In this document: piece by piece, positions 9,104 through 17,547 of the stretch | Numbering within the stretch: position 1 is the first letter of the stretch | Layout: each line of letters starts with the position of its first letter | From: Planctomycetota bacterium | GTDB taxonomy: Bacteria > Planctomycetota > Phycisphaerae > Phycisphaerales > Phycisphaeraceae | Direction: 5' to 3' | Assembly: GCA_026386955.1 (NCBI GenBank) | Contig: JAPLMQ010000106.1 | Span: 1 to 61,759, forward strand | Length of the DNA stretch: 61,759 nt | The notes under the pieces: generated by a model | Told to the model about the DNA's origin: nothing | Seen by the model: only the letters and a program-made list of their open reading frames with translations | Database searches by the model: none | Translations under genes and position numbers: made by a program

Positions 9104-9970
9104 ATGCTCCGCCTGATCAACCAGAAACGCGTCCTGATCCTCCTGGCGGGCCTCCTCCTGGTCTCGTCGTTCCTGCCCAGCCGCCTCGCCTTCCCCCTCG
9201 CCGCCGGCCCCGCCCACACGCTCATCCTCTTCCTCGCCCCGCCCTCCGACGTCCTCAAGCGCATCGGCGACCGCGTCCGCCGCCCACCCCTCGATGCCGC
9301 CCACGAGGACGCCGCCCAGGTCCGCCGAGACCGCGACAAGCTCCTTCAGTACAGCCGCCGGCTCGAGCAGGAGGTCTTCGAGGCCCGCCAGGCCATCGAC
9401 CAGCTCACCCGCATGAGCCGCAACCCCGAGCTCGCGGGCATCAAGTTCATCCCCGCCAGCGTCACCGCCTGGCCCCCCGGCGGCGCTCCCGCCCTGGAGC
9501 TCAACCGCGGCTCGCGCGACGGCCTCGAGCCCGGCATGGTCGTCGTCAGCGACATGAACCTCGTGGGCACCCTCGCCCAGGTCGGCCCCATGAGCGCCAC
9601 CGTCCGCCTCGTCAACACCCCCGGCTCCGTCGTCGGCGTGCGCATCGTCCCGCCCGTCGCCGGCCCCGCCGGCCCCGGCGTGGTCGCCCGCGCGACCGTC
9701 TCCCCCAACGGGCAGGAATTCTGGGCCGAGTCCGTCGACGCCGACAAGGTCAAGCCCGGCGACCTCGCCCACCTCGACGACAAGCTCCTCCCGCCCGAGG
9801 CCCGCGCCTTCGTCGTCGGGCGCGTCTCGCGCATCGAGCCCTTGCCCCAGGACCCGCTCCTCCGCCGCCGCGTCGTCTTCTCGCCCATCGAATCGCTCGT
9901 CCACCTCGGGCAGGTCTTCGTCATCATGCCCGTCCGCGCCCAGGGAAACCCGCTGGCCCCGAACCGTTGA
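9104..9970 (+). CDS. mreC: Rod shape-determining protein MreC
   Basis: A 288-aa bitopic membrane protein: N-terminal helix (~8-28), a coiled coil (~68-110, VRRDRDKLLQYSRRLEQEV) and a beta-rich C-terminal domain. That domain has the MreC-type phrases FIPASVTAW, GSRDGLEPGMVVV and LVGTLAQVGPMSATVRLVN. It acts in the periplasm, linking MreB to the peptidoglycan synthases PBP2/RodA. It lies 93 bases after mreB and 53 bases before mreD. The sequence is divergent, but fold order and neighbours make the call safe. Confidence 0.88.
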   Translation: MLRLINQKRVLILLAGLLLVSSFLPSRLAFPLAAGPAHTLILFLAPPSDVLKRIGDRVRRPPLDAAHEDAAQVRRDRDKLLQYSRRLEQEVFEARQAIDQLTRMSRNPELAGIKFIPASVTAWPPGGAPALELNRGSRDGLEPGMVVVSDMNLVGTLAQVGPMSATVRLVNTPGSVVGVRIVPPVAGPAGPGVVARATVSPNGQEFWAESVDADKVKPGDLAHLDDKLLPPEARAFVVGRVSRIEPLPQDPLLRRRVVFSPIESLVHLGQVFVIMPVRAQGNPLAPNR

Positions 9971-10023
9971 CCGTCTGATTCGCCTTGGCCGCTTTTGGCC
10001 TCGTGCCGTGACAGGACCCGCCC

Positions 10024-10611
10024 ATGCGATGGCTCTTCTTCGCCATCTTCGCCTACCTCGCACTCGCCCTCGACCTGGGCCTGCGCTCGCTCTTGGCGAT
10101 CGACGCGGGCGTCGGGCCGATCACGCCCAGCCTCACGCTGATCCTCGCCGTCTACGTCGGGCTCTGGGCCCCCTCGCGGGCCGTGGCCTGGGCCTTCCTG
10201 ATCCTCGGGGCCGCGACCGACCTCCTGAGCTTCTGGCCGGCCTCGGACCCCGGGCAGCCGCTGGGCAACATCCTGGGCCCCACCGCGCTGGCCTACCTCG
10301 TGGGCGCCTACGCCATCATCCAGATCCGCGGCTTCGTCTACCGCGAGTCCACCCTCGCCATGGCGGTCGTCGCCTTCGGCGTCGGCGCGGTCATCCACCT
10401 CGTCGCCATGCTCCTGCTCACCCTCCGCGGCCTGCCTTTCCCGCTCGGCGAGCCCATCCCCAACTGGCACGTCGCCGACGAATTCATCCGCCGCTTCCTC
10501 AGCCTCCTCTACACCGCCGTCGCCGCGGTCCCCGTCGGGATGGCCTTCAACCGCATCTACCCCGGCGCGTGGATTGACCCGCTCAAGGGGGCCCACACGT
10601 TCAGGCGGTAG
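10024..10611 (+). CDS. mreD: Rod shape-determining protein MreD
   Basis: A 195-aa polytopic membrane protein with about five helices (MRWLFFAIFAYLALALDLG, SLTLILAVYVGLWAP, AWAFLILGAATDLLSF, TALAYLVGAYAI and AVVAFGVGAVIHLVAMLLL). Size and topology fit MreD (~160-190 aa), and it directly follows mreC. MreD helps assemble the elongasome in the inner membrane. The family is poorly conserved in sequence, so position in the cluster carries much of the evidence. No mrdA (PBP2) or rodA follows here. Confidence 0.82.
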   Translation: MRWLFFAIFAYLALALDLGLRSLLAIDAGVGPITPSLTLILAVYVGLWAPSRAVAWAFLILGAATDLLSFWPASDPGQPLGNILGPTALAYLVGAYAIIQIRGFVYRESTLAMAVVAFGVGAVIHLVAMLLLTLRGLPFPLGEPIPNWHVADEFIRRFLSLLYTAVAAVPVGMAFNRIYPGAWIDPLKGAHTFRR

Positions 10612-10682
10612 CGCCGCGGAAAACCCACGCACGGCTGCGCCTGGGCTTTTGCGCCTGCGCCGCGGAATGCTACGATCGCACC

Positions 10683-10973
10683 ATGGTTGAAAAACCCACG
10701 CCATCCAAGCCCGAGCCCGAAGAGGATGACTTCCTCTCCGCCGACCCCGCTTCGGAAGGCACGCTGGGCCCCATCGGCCCGATCGACGACATCGACGACG
10801 ACCTCGACGACGACCTCGAGGACGACGACGAGCCCGATGAGCCGCCCGTCCAGACCTGGCGCCCCAAGCAGGGCCCCGGCACCAAGATCGTCGCGTGGCT
10901 GATCCTCGTGCTGCTCGTCCTGGGCATGATCACGATGGTCGCGCTGGTCGTGATGAAGCGTGCGAACCCGTGA
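10683..10973 (+). CDS. Small acidic tail-anchored-like membrane protein (96 aa)
   Basis: Starts at ATG 10683. Residues 1-60 are very acidic, with Asp/Glu runs such as DDIDDDLDDDLEDDDEPDEP. They are followed by QTWRPKQGPGTK, one strong transmembrane helix (~69-90) and a short basic tail KRAN. The family is unknown. It follows mreD by 71 bases on the same strand, making a third small membrane protein around mreBCD. The acidic domain would face the cytoplasm if the positive-inside rule holds for the short C-terminal tail. Confidence 0.6.
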   Translation: MVEKPTPSKPEPEEDDFLSADPASEGTLGPIGPIDDIDDDLDDDLEDDDEPDEPPVQTWRPKQGPGTKIVAWLILVLLVLGMITMVALVVMKRANP

Positions 10974-11010
10974 CGAGAGGCGCGAAGGCGCTCTGCTGAA
11001 ACGCTTTTTC

Positions 11011-11268
11011 TGATCAGAGACGGGGACTGTGTCCCCGAAGAACGGGCGAGGCGGTACTCCGCCCGCGCGACGTGCCGGCGTCGATGGCACTGTCGAGAGC
11101 GAACGACGCGCCCATAAACAAAACTCTTCGCGCAGGCCTCGCGTGAAACCAAACGGTTGATGGCGGCCGGCGATTCGCGCGGGCGGGGTACCGCCTCGCC
11201 CGGTCTTCGGACACACAGTGTCCGTCTCGGATCAGGCTGCGCCTGATGAGGGGAGGCGAACCCTTCAA
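11011..11268. repeat. MITE-like intergenic element, family B full copy 1
   Basis: A ~258-bp element with imperfect ~60-bp terminal inverted repeats. The left arm starts TGATCAGAGACGG and contains GGCGG-TACT-CCGCC; the right arm contains GGCGG-GGTA-CCGCC and ends in CACACAGTGTCC...GATCAG. The core includes GTGAAACCAAACGGTT. The same arrangement recurs at 46318-46572, and single arms lie at 39102-39164 and 57928-57998. It carries no ORF of its own and fills the 358-bp gap before galE. Confidence 0.85.
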
Positions 11269-11331
11269 CAAAGCAAGAGCACCCGTTAGGGAGAAAGGCT
11301 GGGCGCGATGCTCAACAATGATCCCCCCGCC

Positions 11332-12324
11332 TCACCCCTTCCCATACCCATCCGGATTGTTCTTGAACCACCGCCACGCCGTCTCGACCGTGCGCTCCAG
11401 GTCCGTCTGCTTCGGCTGCCAGTTCAACTCACGCCGGATCTTGTCGGCGTTCGCGAAAAGCTGCGGCGGGTCGCCTGCCCGGCGGGGGCCGACGACGACC
11501 TTGAAGTCCACGCCCGTCACCCGCCTGGCCGCCTCGACGAGTTCCTTGACGCTGCACCCCTTGCCCAGCCCGAGGTTGTAGATCCGCGCGTCGCCGGGCT
11601 TGAGGCTCTCCATCACCAGCGCGTGGGCGTCGACCAAGTCCTCGACGTGGATGTAGTCGCGGATGCAGGTGCCGTCGGGCGTGGGGTAGTCGCTCCCGAA
11701 GATGTTGACCTGCGGCACCTTGCCCAGGGCGGCGTTGAGCATCACCGGGATGATGTGCGTCTCGGGCGTGTGGTCCTCGCCGATCGAGCCGTCGGAGGCC
11801 GAGCCCGCGACGTTGAAGTAGCGCAGGGCGGCGAAGCCGAAGTCGGGGCGGGCGTGGGCGAAGTCCAGCAGCACGCGCTCGATGAAGAGCTTCGACCAGC
11901 CGTAGGGGTTGATCGGGCGCTGCCCCGTCTCCTCGGTGATGGGCATGCGGTCGGGCTGGCCGTAGGTCGCGCAGGTGGAGCTGAAGATCATCCGCCGCAC
12001 GCGGGCCTGGTCCATCGCCTTGAGCAGGCTGACCGTGCCGGAGGTGTTGTTGTCGTAGTAGTCGAGCGGCTCGGTGACCGACTCGCCGACGTAGGCCAGG
12101 GCGGCGAAGTGCATCACGCACTCGATGCGGTGGTGCGTCAGGGCGTTGGCGATGGCCTCGGTCTGGCGGAGGTCGAGCTCCTCGAGGGCCGCCTGCTTGG
12201 GCACGGCCTCGCGGTGGCCGCGGAAGAAGTTGTCGAGCACGACCACGCGGTGCCCGCCCGCCAGCAGCCGCTTGACCGCGTGGGAGCCGATGTAGCCCGC
12301 GCCGCCCGTCACCAGGATGTTCAC
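11332..12324 (-). CDS. galE: UDP-glucose 4-epimerase
   Basis: Extended short-chain dehydrogenase (330 aa) that interconverts UDP-glucose and UDP-galactose. The start is GTG 12324 with GGAGGT just upstream. The NAD-binding motif GGAGYIGS lies at 7-14. The catalytic S/T site is SSTCATYG (~115-122), and Y141 with K145 forms the YxxxK pair (NPYGWSKLFIE). The GalE-typical substrate region RYFNVAGS and the C-terminal DLVDAH are present. It provides UDP-sugars for polysaccharide synthesis or galactose use. It is the last gene of the leftward group with the DedA protein. Confidence 0.92.
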   Translation of the reverse strand: MNILVTGGAGYIGSHAVKRLLAGGHRVVVLDNFFRGHREAVPKQAALEELDLRQTEAIANALTHHRIECVMHFAALAYVGESVTEPLDYYDNNTSGTVSLLKAMDQARVRRMIFSSTCATYGQPDRMPITEETGQRPINPYGWSKLFIERVLLDFAHARPDFGFAALRYFNVAGSASDGSIGEDHTPETHIIPVMLNAALGKVPQVNIFGSDYPTPDGTCIRDYIHVEDLVDAHALVMESLKPGDARIYNLGLGKGCSVKELVEAARRVTGVDFKVVVGPRRAGDPPQLFANADKIRRELNWQPKQTDLERTVETAWRWFKNNPDGYGKG

Positions 12325-12394
12325 GGAGACCTCCTTTTCCCTGTGCTCTCCCTGCGCCTTGTCCGCGCCCTCTCCTCCACCGCGCCGCGCGTCA

Positions 12395-13084
12395 TCACGC
12401 CTGCGCGGGCGGCTGCCCGGCCGCGGCCTCCCGCCGCAGTTGCCGCCGGACCCGCCACCACTCCACCACCATCGGCGTGAGCGAGATCGCGATGATCGCC
12501 ACCTCGACGATGCCGAAGTTCTTCTTCACGAATTCCTGCCTGCCCAGGCAGAAGCCCGCGGTCATGAAGATCCCCACCCAGAGCGTCGCCCCGAGCACGT
12601 TGAAGGCCAGGAACCGCCAGTAGGTCATCGCCCCCACGCCCGCGACGAACGGCGCGAAGGTGCGCACGATCGGGACGAACTGGGCGAGGATGACCGTCTT
12701 GGCCCCGTATTTCTCGAAGTAGGCGTGCGTGCGGTCGAGGTGCTCCTTCTTGAGGAAGCGGTTGCGCCCGGTGAGCACCTTGGGCCCCAGGTAATGCCCG
12801 ATGTGGTAGTTGACGGTGTTGCCGATGACGCCGCCCGAGAAGAGCACGACGGTGGAGAGGAACGGGTCGAGCTTCGCGTCGCCTGCCAGCGCGCCGACCG
12901 CGAAGATCAGCGAGTCGCCGGGGAGGAAGGGCGTGACCACCAGCCCGGTCTCGCAGAAAAGGATGGTGAAGAGGACGACGTAGATCCACGGGCCCCACGT
13001 GGGGTCCTGGGCCAACTCGCCCAGGTGCACATTGACGTGGCGGATGAAGTCGAAGGCCGTGGTCAGGACGTGCAGGAAATCCAT
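12395..13084 (-). CDS. DedA-family membrane protein
   Basis: A 229-aa inner-membrane protein of the DedA/SNARE-associated family, some members of which flip undecaprenyl phosphate or phosphatidylethanolamine. The family signatures are visible: FCETGLVVTPFLPGDSLIFAVG near residues 45-66, then GNTVNYHIGHYLG, FEKYGAKTVILAQFVPIVRTFAPFVAGVGAMTY (the conserved R) and NVLGATLWV. About five hydrophobic segments are present, with a basic C-terminal tail. It lies 70 bases upstream of galE on the same strand, which fits an envelope or polysaccharide theme. Confidence 0.88.
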   Translation of the reverse strand: MDFLHVLTTAFDFIRHVNVHLGELAQDPTWGPWIYVVLFTILFCETGLVVTPFLPGDSLIFAVGALAGDAKLDPFLSTVVLFSGGVIGNTVNYHIGHYLGPKVLTGRNRFLKKEHLDRTHAYFEKYGAKTVILAQFVPIVRTFAPFVAGVGAMTYWRFLAFNVLGATLWVGIFMTAGFCLGRQEFVKKNFGIVEVAIIAISLTPMVVEWWRVRRQLRREAAAGQPPAQA

Positions 13085-13350
13085 GCGGGGTCACTCGGGG
13101 CGTGGGTCGCTCAAGGGGCGGTTCAGCGGTCGGGCGAGGCATCATCGCGTGAAGGCCGGGGGTTGTCCATCGCCTCCGGCTCCCGGCCCCGCCCCCGGAA
13201 TGGGCTTCGTCGCGGACGCGATTTTCCGCCGTGGAGGCTGCGACCCGCGGGCCGGGAGCGGGTGGGGGAGCGTCGCAGCGGCGGGGCGGAAGCGGGGCAG
13301 AGGCGGGACATTTAAGGTGGGGGAGCGGCACATGCTTTCCGTGCTTTGGA

Positions 13351-13584
13351 GCCTCCAAACGACCCTTGCGCAACGATGTTCCACGTGGAACATCGTTGCG
13401 CACCGCGCCGATCCGCATTCCTGCGCGAATATCGAGGCTTTTCCGGGCGGCCCCAAACCGGTCGTCCACCAAGACGCTTCCAAGCCTTCCGCGACCGCCC
13501 ATTCGACCCCCAAAAAAGAATTCCGGGGGCGGCAAATCGATTTGGCGCAAACCGGTTTGTCGCAACTCGGCCTGCTGCAAAGCC
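13351..13584. repeat. parS-bearing centromere-like module, copy 1
   Basis: A ~234-bp non-coding module that also occurs at 26034-26263. The shared parts, in order, are GCCTCCAAACGACC, a long palindrome around parS, TCGAGGCTTT about 40 bases on, the block CAAATCGATTTGGCGCAAA near 13533-13551 followed by CCGGTTTG, and a terminal GCAAAGCC. It fills the 503-bp gap between the DedA gene and livF. See the separate parS entry. Confidence 0.75.
13377..13392. promoter_or_regulatory. parS: parS site (ParB-binding centromere), copy 1
   Basis: TGTTCCACGTGGAACA is a perfect 16-bp palindrome that matches the known chromosomal ParB-binding consensus (B. subtilis TGTTTCACGTGAAACA; the CC/GG variant is known in Pseudomonas). 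It is the centre of a 36-bp perfect palindrome (13367-13402, arm TGCGCAACGATGTTCCAC). ParB spreading from such sites drives origin segregation with ParA and loads SMC. Confidence 0.85.
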
Positions 13585-13587
13585 GCG

Positions 13588-14301
<714 letters not shown>

Positions 14302-14304
14302 GGT

Positions 14305-15228
14305 TCACTCCGCGTGCGGCATCGGCTCGCCGAGATAGGCCTCGATCACCTTCGGGTCGTTCTGCACCTCCGACGGCTGGCCGCAGGCGATGACCTGCCC
14401 GTAGTCGAGCACGGTGATGCGCTCGCAGATGTCCATGATGAGCCCCACGTCGTGGTCGATCAGCAGCAGTGTGAGGCGGAACTCGTCGCGCAGCCGGCGG
14501 ATCAGCCCCGCGAGGTCGCGCTTCTCCTGCGTGTTCATCCCCGCGGCCGGCTCGTCGAGCAGCAGCACGCGCGGGTTGGTCGCCAAGGCCCGCGCGATCT
14601 CCAGCCGGCGCTGGTCGCCGTAGGGGAGGTTGCGGGCGAGCTCGTCCTTGCGGTGGTCGAGGTGGAACATAGAGAGCAGGTGCAGGGCCCGCTCGCGGAT
14701 TGCGCGCTCCTCGCCCAGGTGCCGCCTCGTGCGGAGCAGGACGGTGGCGAGGTCGTGCGCGGTGAGGGCCATGTGGAGCAGCGCGTGGGCGCCGGTGCGG
14801 GCCGCGCGGAAGGCGATGTGGCGCGGCGCGTCCTCGCGCGGGGCGGCGAGGGTCATCGCCGCGGGCGTGCGCCCCGTGCGGAGGTGGCAGGCGACGCAGA
14901 CGTTGTCGAAGACCGAGAGGTCGCCGAAGAGCCGGATGTTCTGGAACGTCCGCGCGACCCCCGCCTCGGCGATCAGGTGCGGCTTGAGCCCGTTGAGCCG
15001 CCGGCCGGCCAGGAGGATCGAGCCCGCGTCGGGGCGGTAGACGCCGGTGATGAGGTTGAAGACGGTGGTCTTGCCCGCGCCGTTGGGGCCGATGAGCCCC
15101 TGCAGGGCGTTGGGGCGCAGCGCGAGGGAGAACTCGTTCACCGCCTTGAGCCCGCCGAACGCGAGCGAGAGCCCGCGGATGTCGAGCAGAGGGGCGCCGG
15201 CCGCGATGTGGTCCTCGCTCGCGTTCAT
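14305..15228 (-). CDS. livG: Branched-chain amino-acid ABC transporter ATP-binding protein LivG, with insertion
   Basis: A 307-aa ABC ATPase. Walker A is GPNGAGKTT, the Q-loop region is ARTFQNIRLFGDL, the signature-like segment is LPYGDQRRLEIARAL, Walker B is VLLLDEPAAGMNT, and the switch region is LLLIDHDVGLIM. Its length exceeds the usual ~255 aa. The extra residues (~45) sit between VACHLRTGR and the helical LRTRRHLGEERAI segment. The start ATG 15228 overlaps the livM stop by four bases, indicating coupling. It is the partner of LivF. Confidence 0.92.
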   Translation of the reverse strand: MNASEDHIAAGAPLLDIRGLSLAFGGLKAVNEFSLALRPNALQGLIGPNGAGKTTVFNLITGVYRPDAGSILLAGRRLNGLKPHLIAEAGVARTFQNIRLFGDLSVFDNVCVACHLRTGRTPAAMTLAAPREDAPRHIAFRAARTGAHALLHMALTAHDLATVLLRTRRHLGEERAIRERALHLLSMFHLDHRKDELARNLPYGDQRRLEIARALATNPRVLLLDEPAAGMNTQEKRDLAGLIRRLRDEFRLTLLLIDHDVGLIMDICERITVLDYGQVIACGQPSEVQNDPKVIEAYLGEPMPHAE

Positions 15229-16544
15229 GGCGTCGCTCCCACGGCCGCCGTCTTGCCGCGCGGGCGCAGCCGCCAGAAGCGCACGGCGTCCCACGCCTCG
15301 TAGACGCCGAAGAACCCCTGCGGGCGCAGCAGCATGAACGCGATCAGCGAGAGCGCGTAGAGGATCATCCGGTACCGCTCGAGGTTCACTTCGTAGTGGA
15401 GCGAGAGGAACCGCATCAGCTCCAGGGCCGCGGTGAGCAGCGCCATCAGCACGACGGTCCTGCTCACGCGGAACCGGCTGAACGCCAGCGCGACCAGGAT
15501 CATCGCCAGCCCGACGTGCCAGACGTGCGTCGGCTGGCGCAGCCACTCGGGCAGCGCGGTGACCAGCACCGCCCCGAGGATCGACCCGGTGATCGAGCCC
15601 ATTCCGCCGATGACGACCATGATGATCACGTCGAACGACTTCTGGTAGCAGAGCTCGCTGGGGGCCAGGGCGTTGCCGAGCTGGTGGGCGTAGAGCGCCC
15701 CGGCGATGCCCGCGAAGAAGGCGGAGATGACGAAGGCGTAGACCTTGTAGCTCGTGGTCGAGACGCCGATCGACTGCGCCGCCACCTCGTTCTCGCGGAT
15801 CGCCAGGAAGGCCCGCCCGAAGGTGGAGGCCTTGAGGCGATAGGCGGTGAGGATGGTGACGCCCGCGAAGAGCCAGACCCAGAAGTGCGTGGTGTAGAAC
15901 GGCTGGCCGAAGAAGCCCATCGGCCCGCCGAGGTAGTGGGCTCTGCTGGCCCAGGAGTGCTCGGGGATCTCCTCGGCCGAGAGCGTGCCCTCGGTGGAGT
16001 CGAGCAGGACGCGGACGATCTCGCCGAAGCCGAGCGTGACGATGGCGAGGTAGTCGCCGCGCAGCCGGATCGAGGGCAGACCGACGACCACGCCCGCCAG
16101 AGCCGCCGCCAGCCCCGCGGCGAGCAGCACCAACAGGAACCAGGCGTCGCCCGTGTCGGCGAAGCGCCCGACGAATTCCGCGGGTTCGCTGACGCAGCTG
16201 AGGAAGCCGCCATGCGGCATCGTGTCGCCCCAGAGAGCGAACGAGCCGTAGTACGAGAGGAAGGCCGCGGTGTACCCGCCCACCGCCATGAAGCCCGCGT
16301 GGCCGATGGAGAACTGCCCCGTGTAGCCGTTCACGATGTTGAGCGAGACGGCGAGGATGACGTTCACGCCGACCTTCAGCAGCACGTCGTCCCAGACGCG
16401 GTATTCGTCGGCGAAGAGGCTCTTGCTGTACCGCTGCAGGACCACGGCCAGGAGCACCACGATGGTCGGCCCGAGCAATCCGCGGAGGATGGCCAGCCAA
16501 GTGGGCGGGCGGTAGTCGCGGGCGCGGGTGGCGAGGAGCTCCAT
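15225..16544 (-). CDS. livM: Branched-chain amino-acid ABC transporter permease LivM
   Basis: A 439-aa polytopic permease. After an N-terminal helix (~17-40) come the LivM hallmarks GYTGQFSIGHAGFMAVGGYTAA, RLRGDYLAIVTLGFGEIVR and the EAA-like loop RAFLAIRENEVAAQSIGV, then VIGGMGSITGSILGA. A periplasmic stretch around residues 150-235 contains FVGRFADTGDAWF and HYLGGPMGFFG. It forms the membrane channel with LivH. It is packed between livH (one-base gap) and livG (four-base overlap). Confidence 0.92.
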   Translation of the reverse strand: MELLATRARDYRPPTWLAILRGLLGPTIVVLLAVVLQRYSKSLFADEYRVWDDVLLKVGVNVILAVSLNIVNGYTGQFSIGHAGFMAVGGYTAAFLSYYGSFALWGDTMPHGGFLSCVSEPAEFVGRFADTGDAWFLLVLLAAGLAAALAGVVVGLPSIRLRGDYLAIVTLGFGEIVRVLLDSTEGTLSAEEIPEHSWASRAHYLGGPMGFFGQPFYTTHFWVWLFAGVTILTAYRLKASTFGRAFLAIRENEVAAQSIGVSTTSYKVYAFVISAFFAGIAGALYAHQLGNALAPSELCYQKSFDVIIMVVIGGMGSITGSILGAVLVTALPEWLRQPTHVWHVGLAMILVALAFSRFRVSRTVVLMALLTAALELMRFLSLHYEVNLERYRMILYALSLIAFMLLRPQGFFGVYEAWDAVRFWRLRPRGKTAAVGATP

Positions 16545-16545
16545 C

Positions 16546-17472
16546 TCAGACCTTCTCCACGCGGGCGCTGCCCAGGATGCCCGTGGGCTTGAAGAGCAGC
16601 ACGAGGATGAGGATCGAGAAGACGTAGACCTCCTTGAAGCTGCTGCTGACGTAGGCCGTCCCGAACTTCTCGAGAAGCCCGATGAGCACCCCGCCGATCA
16701 TCGCCCCGCGGATGTTGCCGATCCCCCCGACCACGGCGGCGACGAACGCGGTGAGCCCGAGCAGGATCCACGTGGGGAAGGCCGGCTGGTTGAGGTTGGT
16801 GTACTTCACGGCGTAGAGGAATCCCGCCGCGGCGGCGAGCATGGCCCCGATCACGAAGGCGAGGCTGATCGTGCGGTTGATGTTCACGCCCATGAGCGAG
16901 GCGGTCTTGGTGTCGAACGAGGCCGCCCGCATCGCCAGGCCCAGGCGGGTGGAGTAGACGAGGTGGTTCAGCCCCGCCATCAGCGCGATCGAGCAGCCGA
17001 TGATGAGCACGTCGATGAGCGTGATGTTGACGCCCGCGACGGAGAGCAGCGTCTCCTTGGGGAGGAGCCCGGGCATCCCCTGGTTCTCCGTGCCGAAGAC
17101 GATGGGGAGCTGCCCGACGTTCTCCAGGAGGAGAGACATACCGATCGCGGTGATGAGGATGTTCAGGCGCGGGGCGGAGCGGAGCGGGCGGTAGGCGAGG
17201 CGTTCGATGAGGAAGCCCAGCGTGCCGCAGACGACCATGGCGAAGAGGAGGGTGGCGGCCGCGCGGGCGAGGGAGGGGGGCGCGTCGTTCCCCGCCCAGC
17301 CCAGGCGGGCGCAGATCCAGAACGACAGCCAGGCGCCGATCATCACGATGTCGCCGTGGGCGAAGTTGATGAACTGCAGCACGCCATAGACCATCGTGTA
17401 GCCCAGCGCGATGAGCGCGTAGAGGCTACCGACCGACAGCCCGTCCATGAGCGTCTGAAGCAGTTTGGTCAC
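16546..17472 (-). CDS. livH: Branched-chain amino-acid ABC transporter permease LivH
   Basis: A 308-aa permease with the LivH signatures LMDGLSVGSLYALIALGYTMVYGVLQFINFAHGDIVMIGA at the N-terminus, RAASFDTKTASLMGVNINRTI (coupling loop) and FVAAVVGGIGNIRGAMIGG. It has about eight hydrophobic segments. The start is GTG 17472. It is the channel partner of LivM. The upstream substrate-binding gene ends 76 bases before it, and the gap holds nothing notable. Confidence 0.93.
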   Translation of the reverse strand: MTKLLQTLMDGLSVGSLYALIALGYTMVYGVLQFINFAHGDIVMIGAWLSFWICARLGWAGNDAPPSLARAAATLLFAMVVCGTLGFLIERLAYRPLRSAPRLNILITAIGMSLLLENVGQLPIVFGTENQGMPGLLPKETLLSVAGVNITLIDVLIIGCSIALMAGLNHLVYSTRLGLAMRAASFDTKTASLMGVNINRTISLAFVIGAMLAAAAGFLYAVKYTNLNQPAFPTWILLGLTAFVAAVVGGIGNIRGAMIGGVLIGLLEKFGTAYVSSSFKEVYVFSILILVLLFKPTGILGSARVEKV

Positions 17473-17547
17473 GTCGGGCGCGGGCTCCGCGGTTTGCCGG
17501 TCGGCCGGCCTTCGCGGGCTCGCCCGCGCGGCGGCGCGGGGCGGGGT

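Noticed and set aside
11014..11271. Short ORFs within the family B elements
   Set aside because: Frames differ between the two copies and are broken by the inverted arms, so they are not a shared gene.
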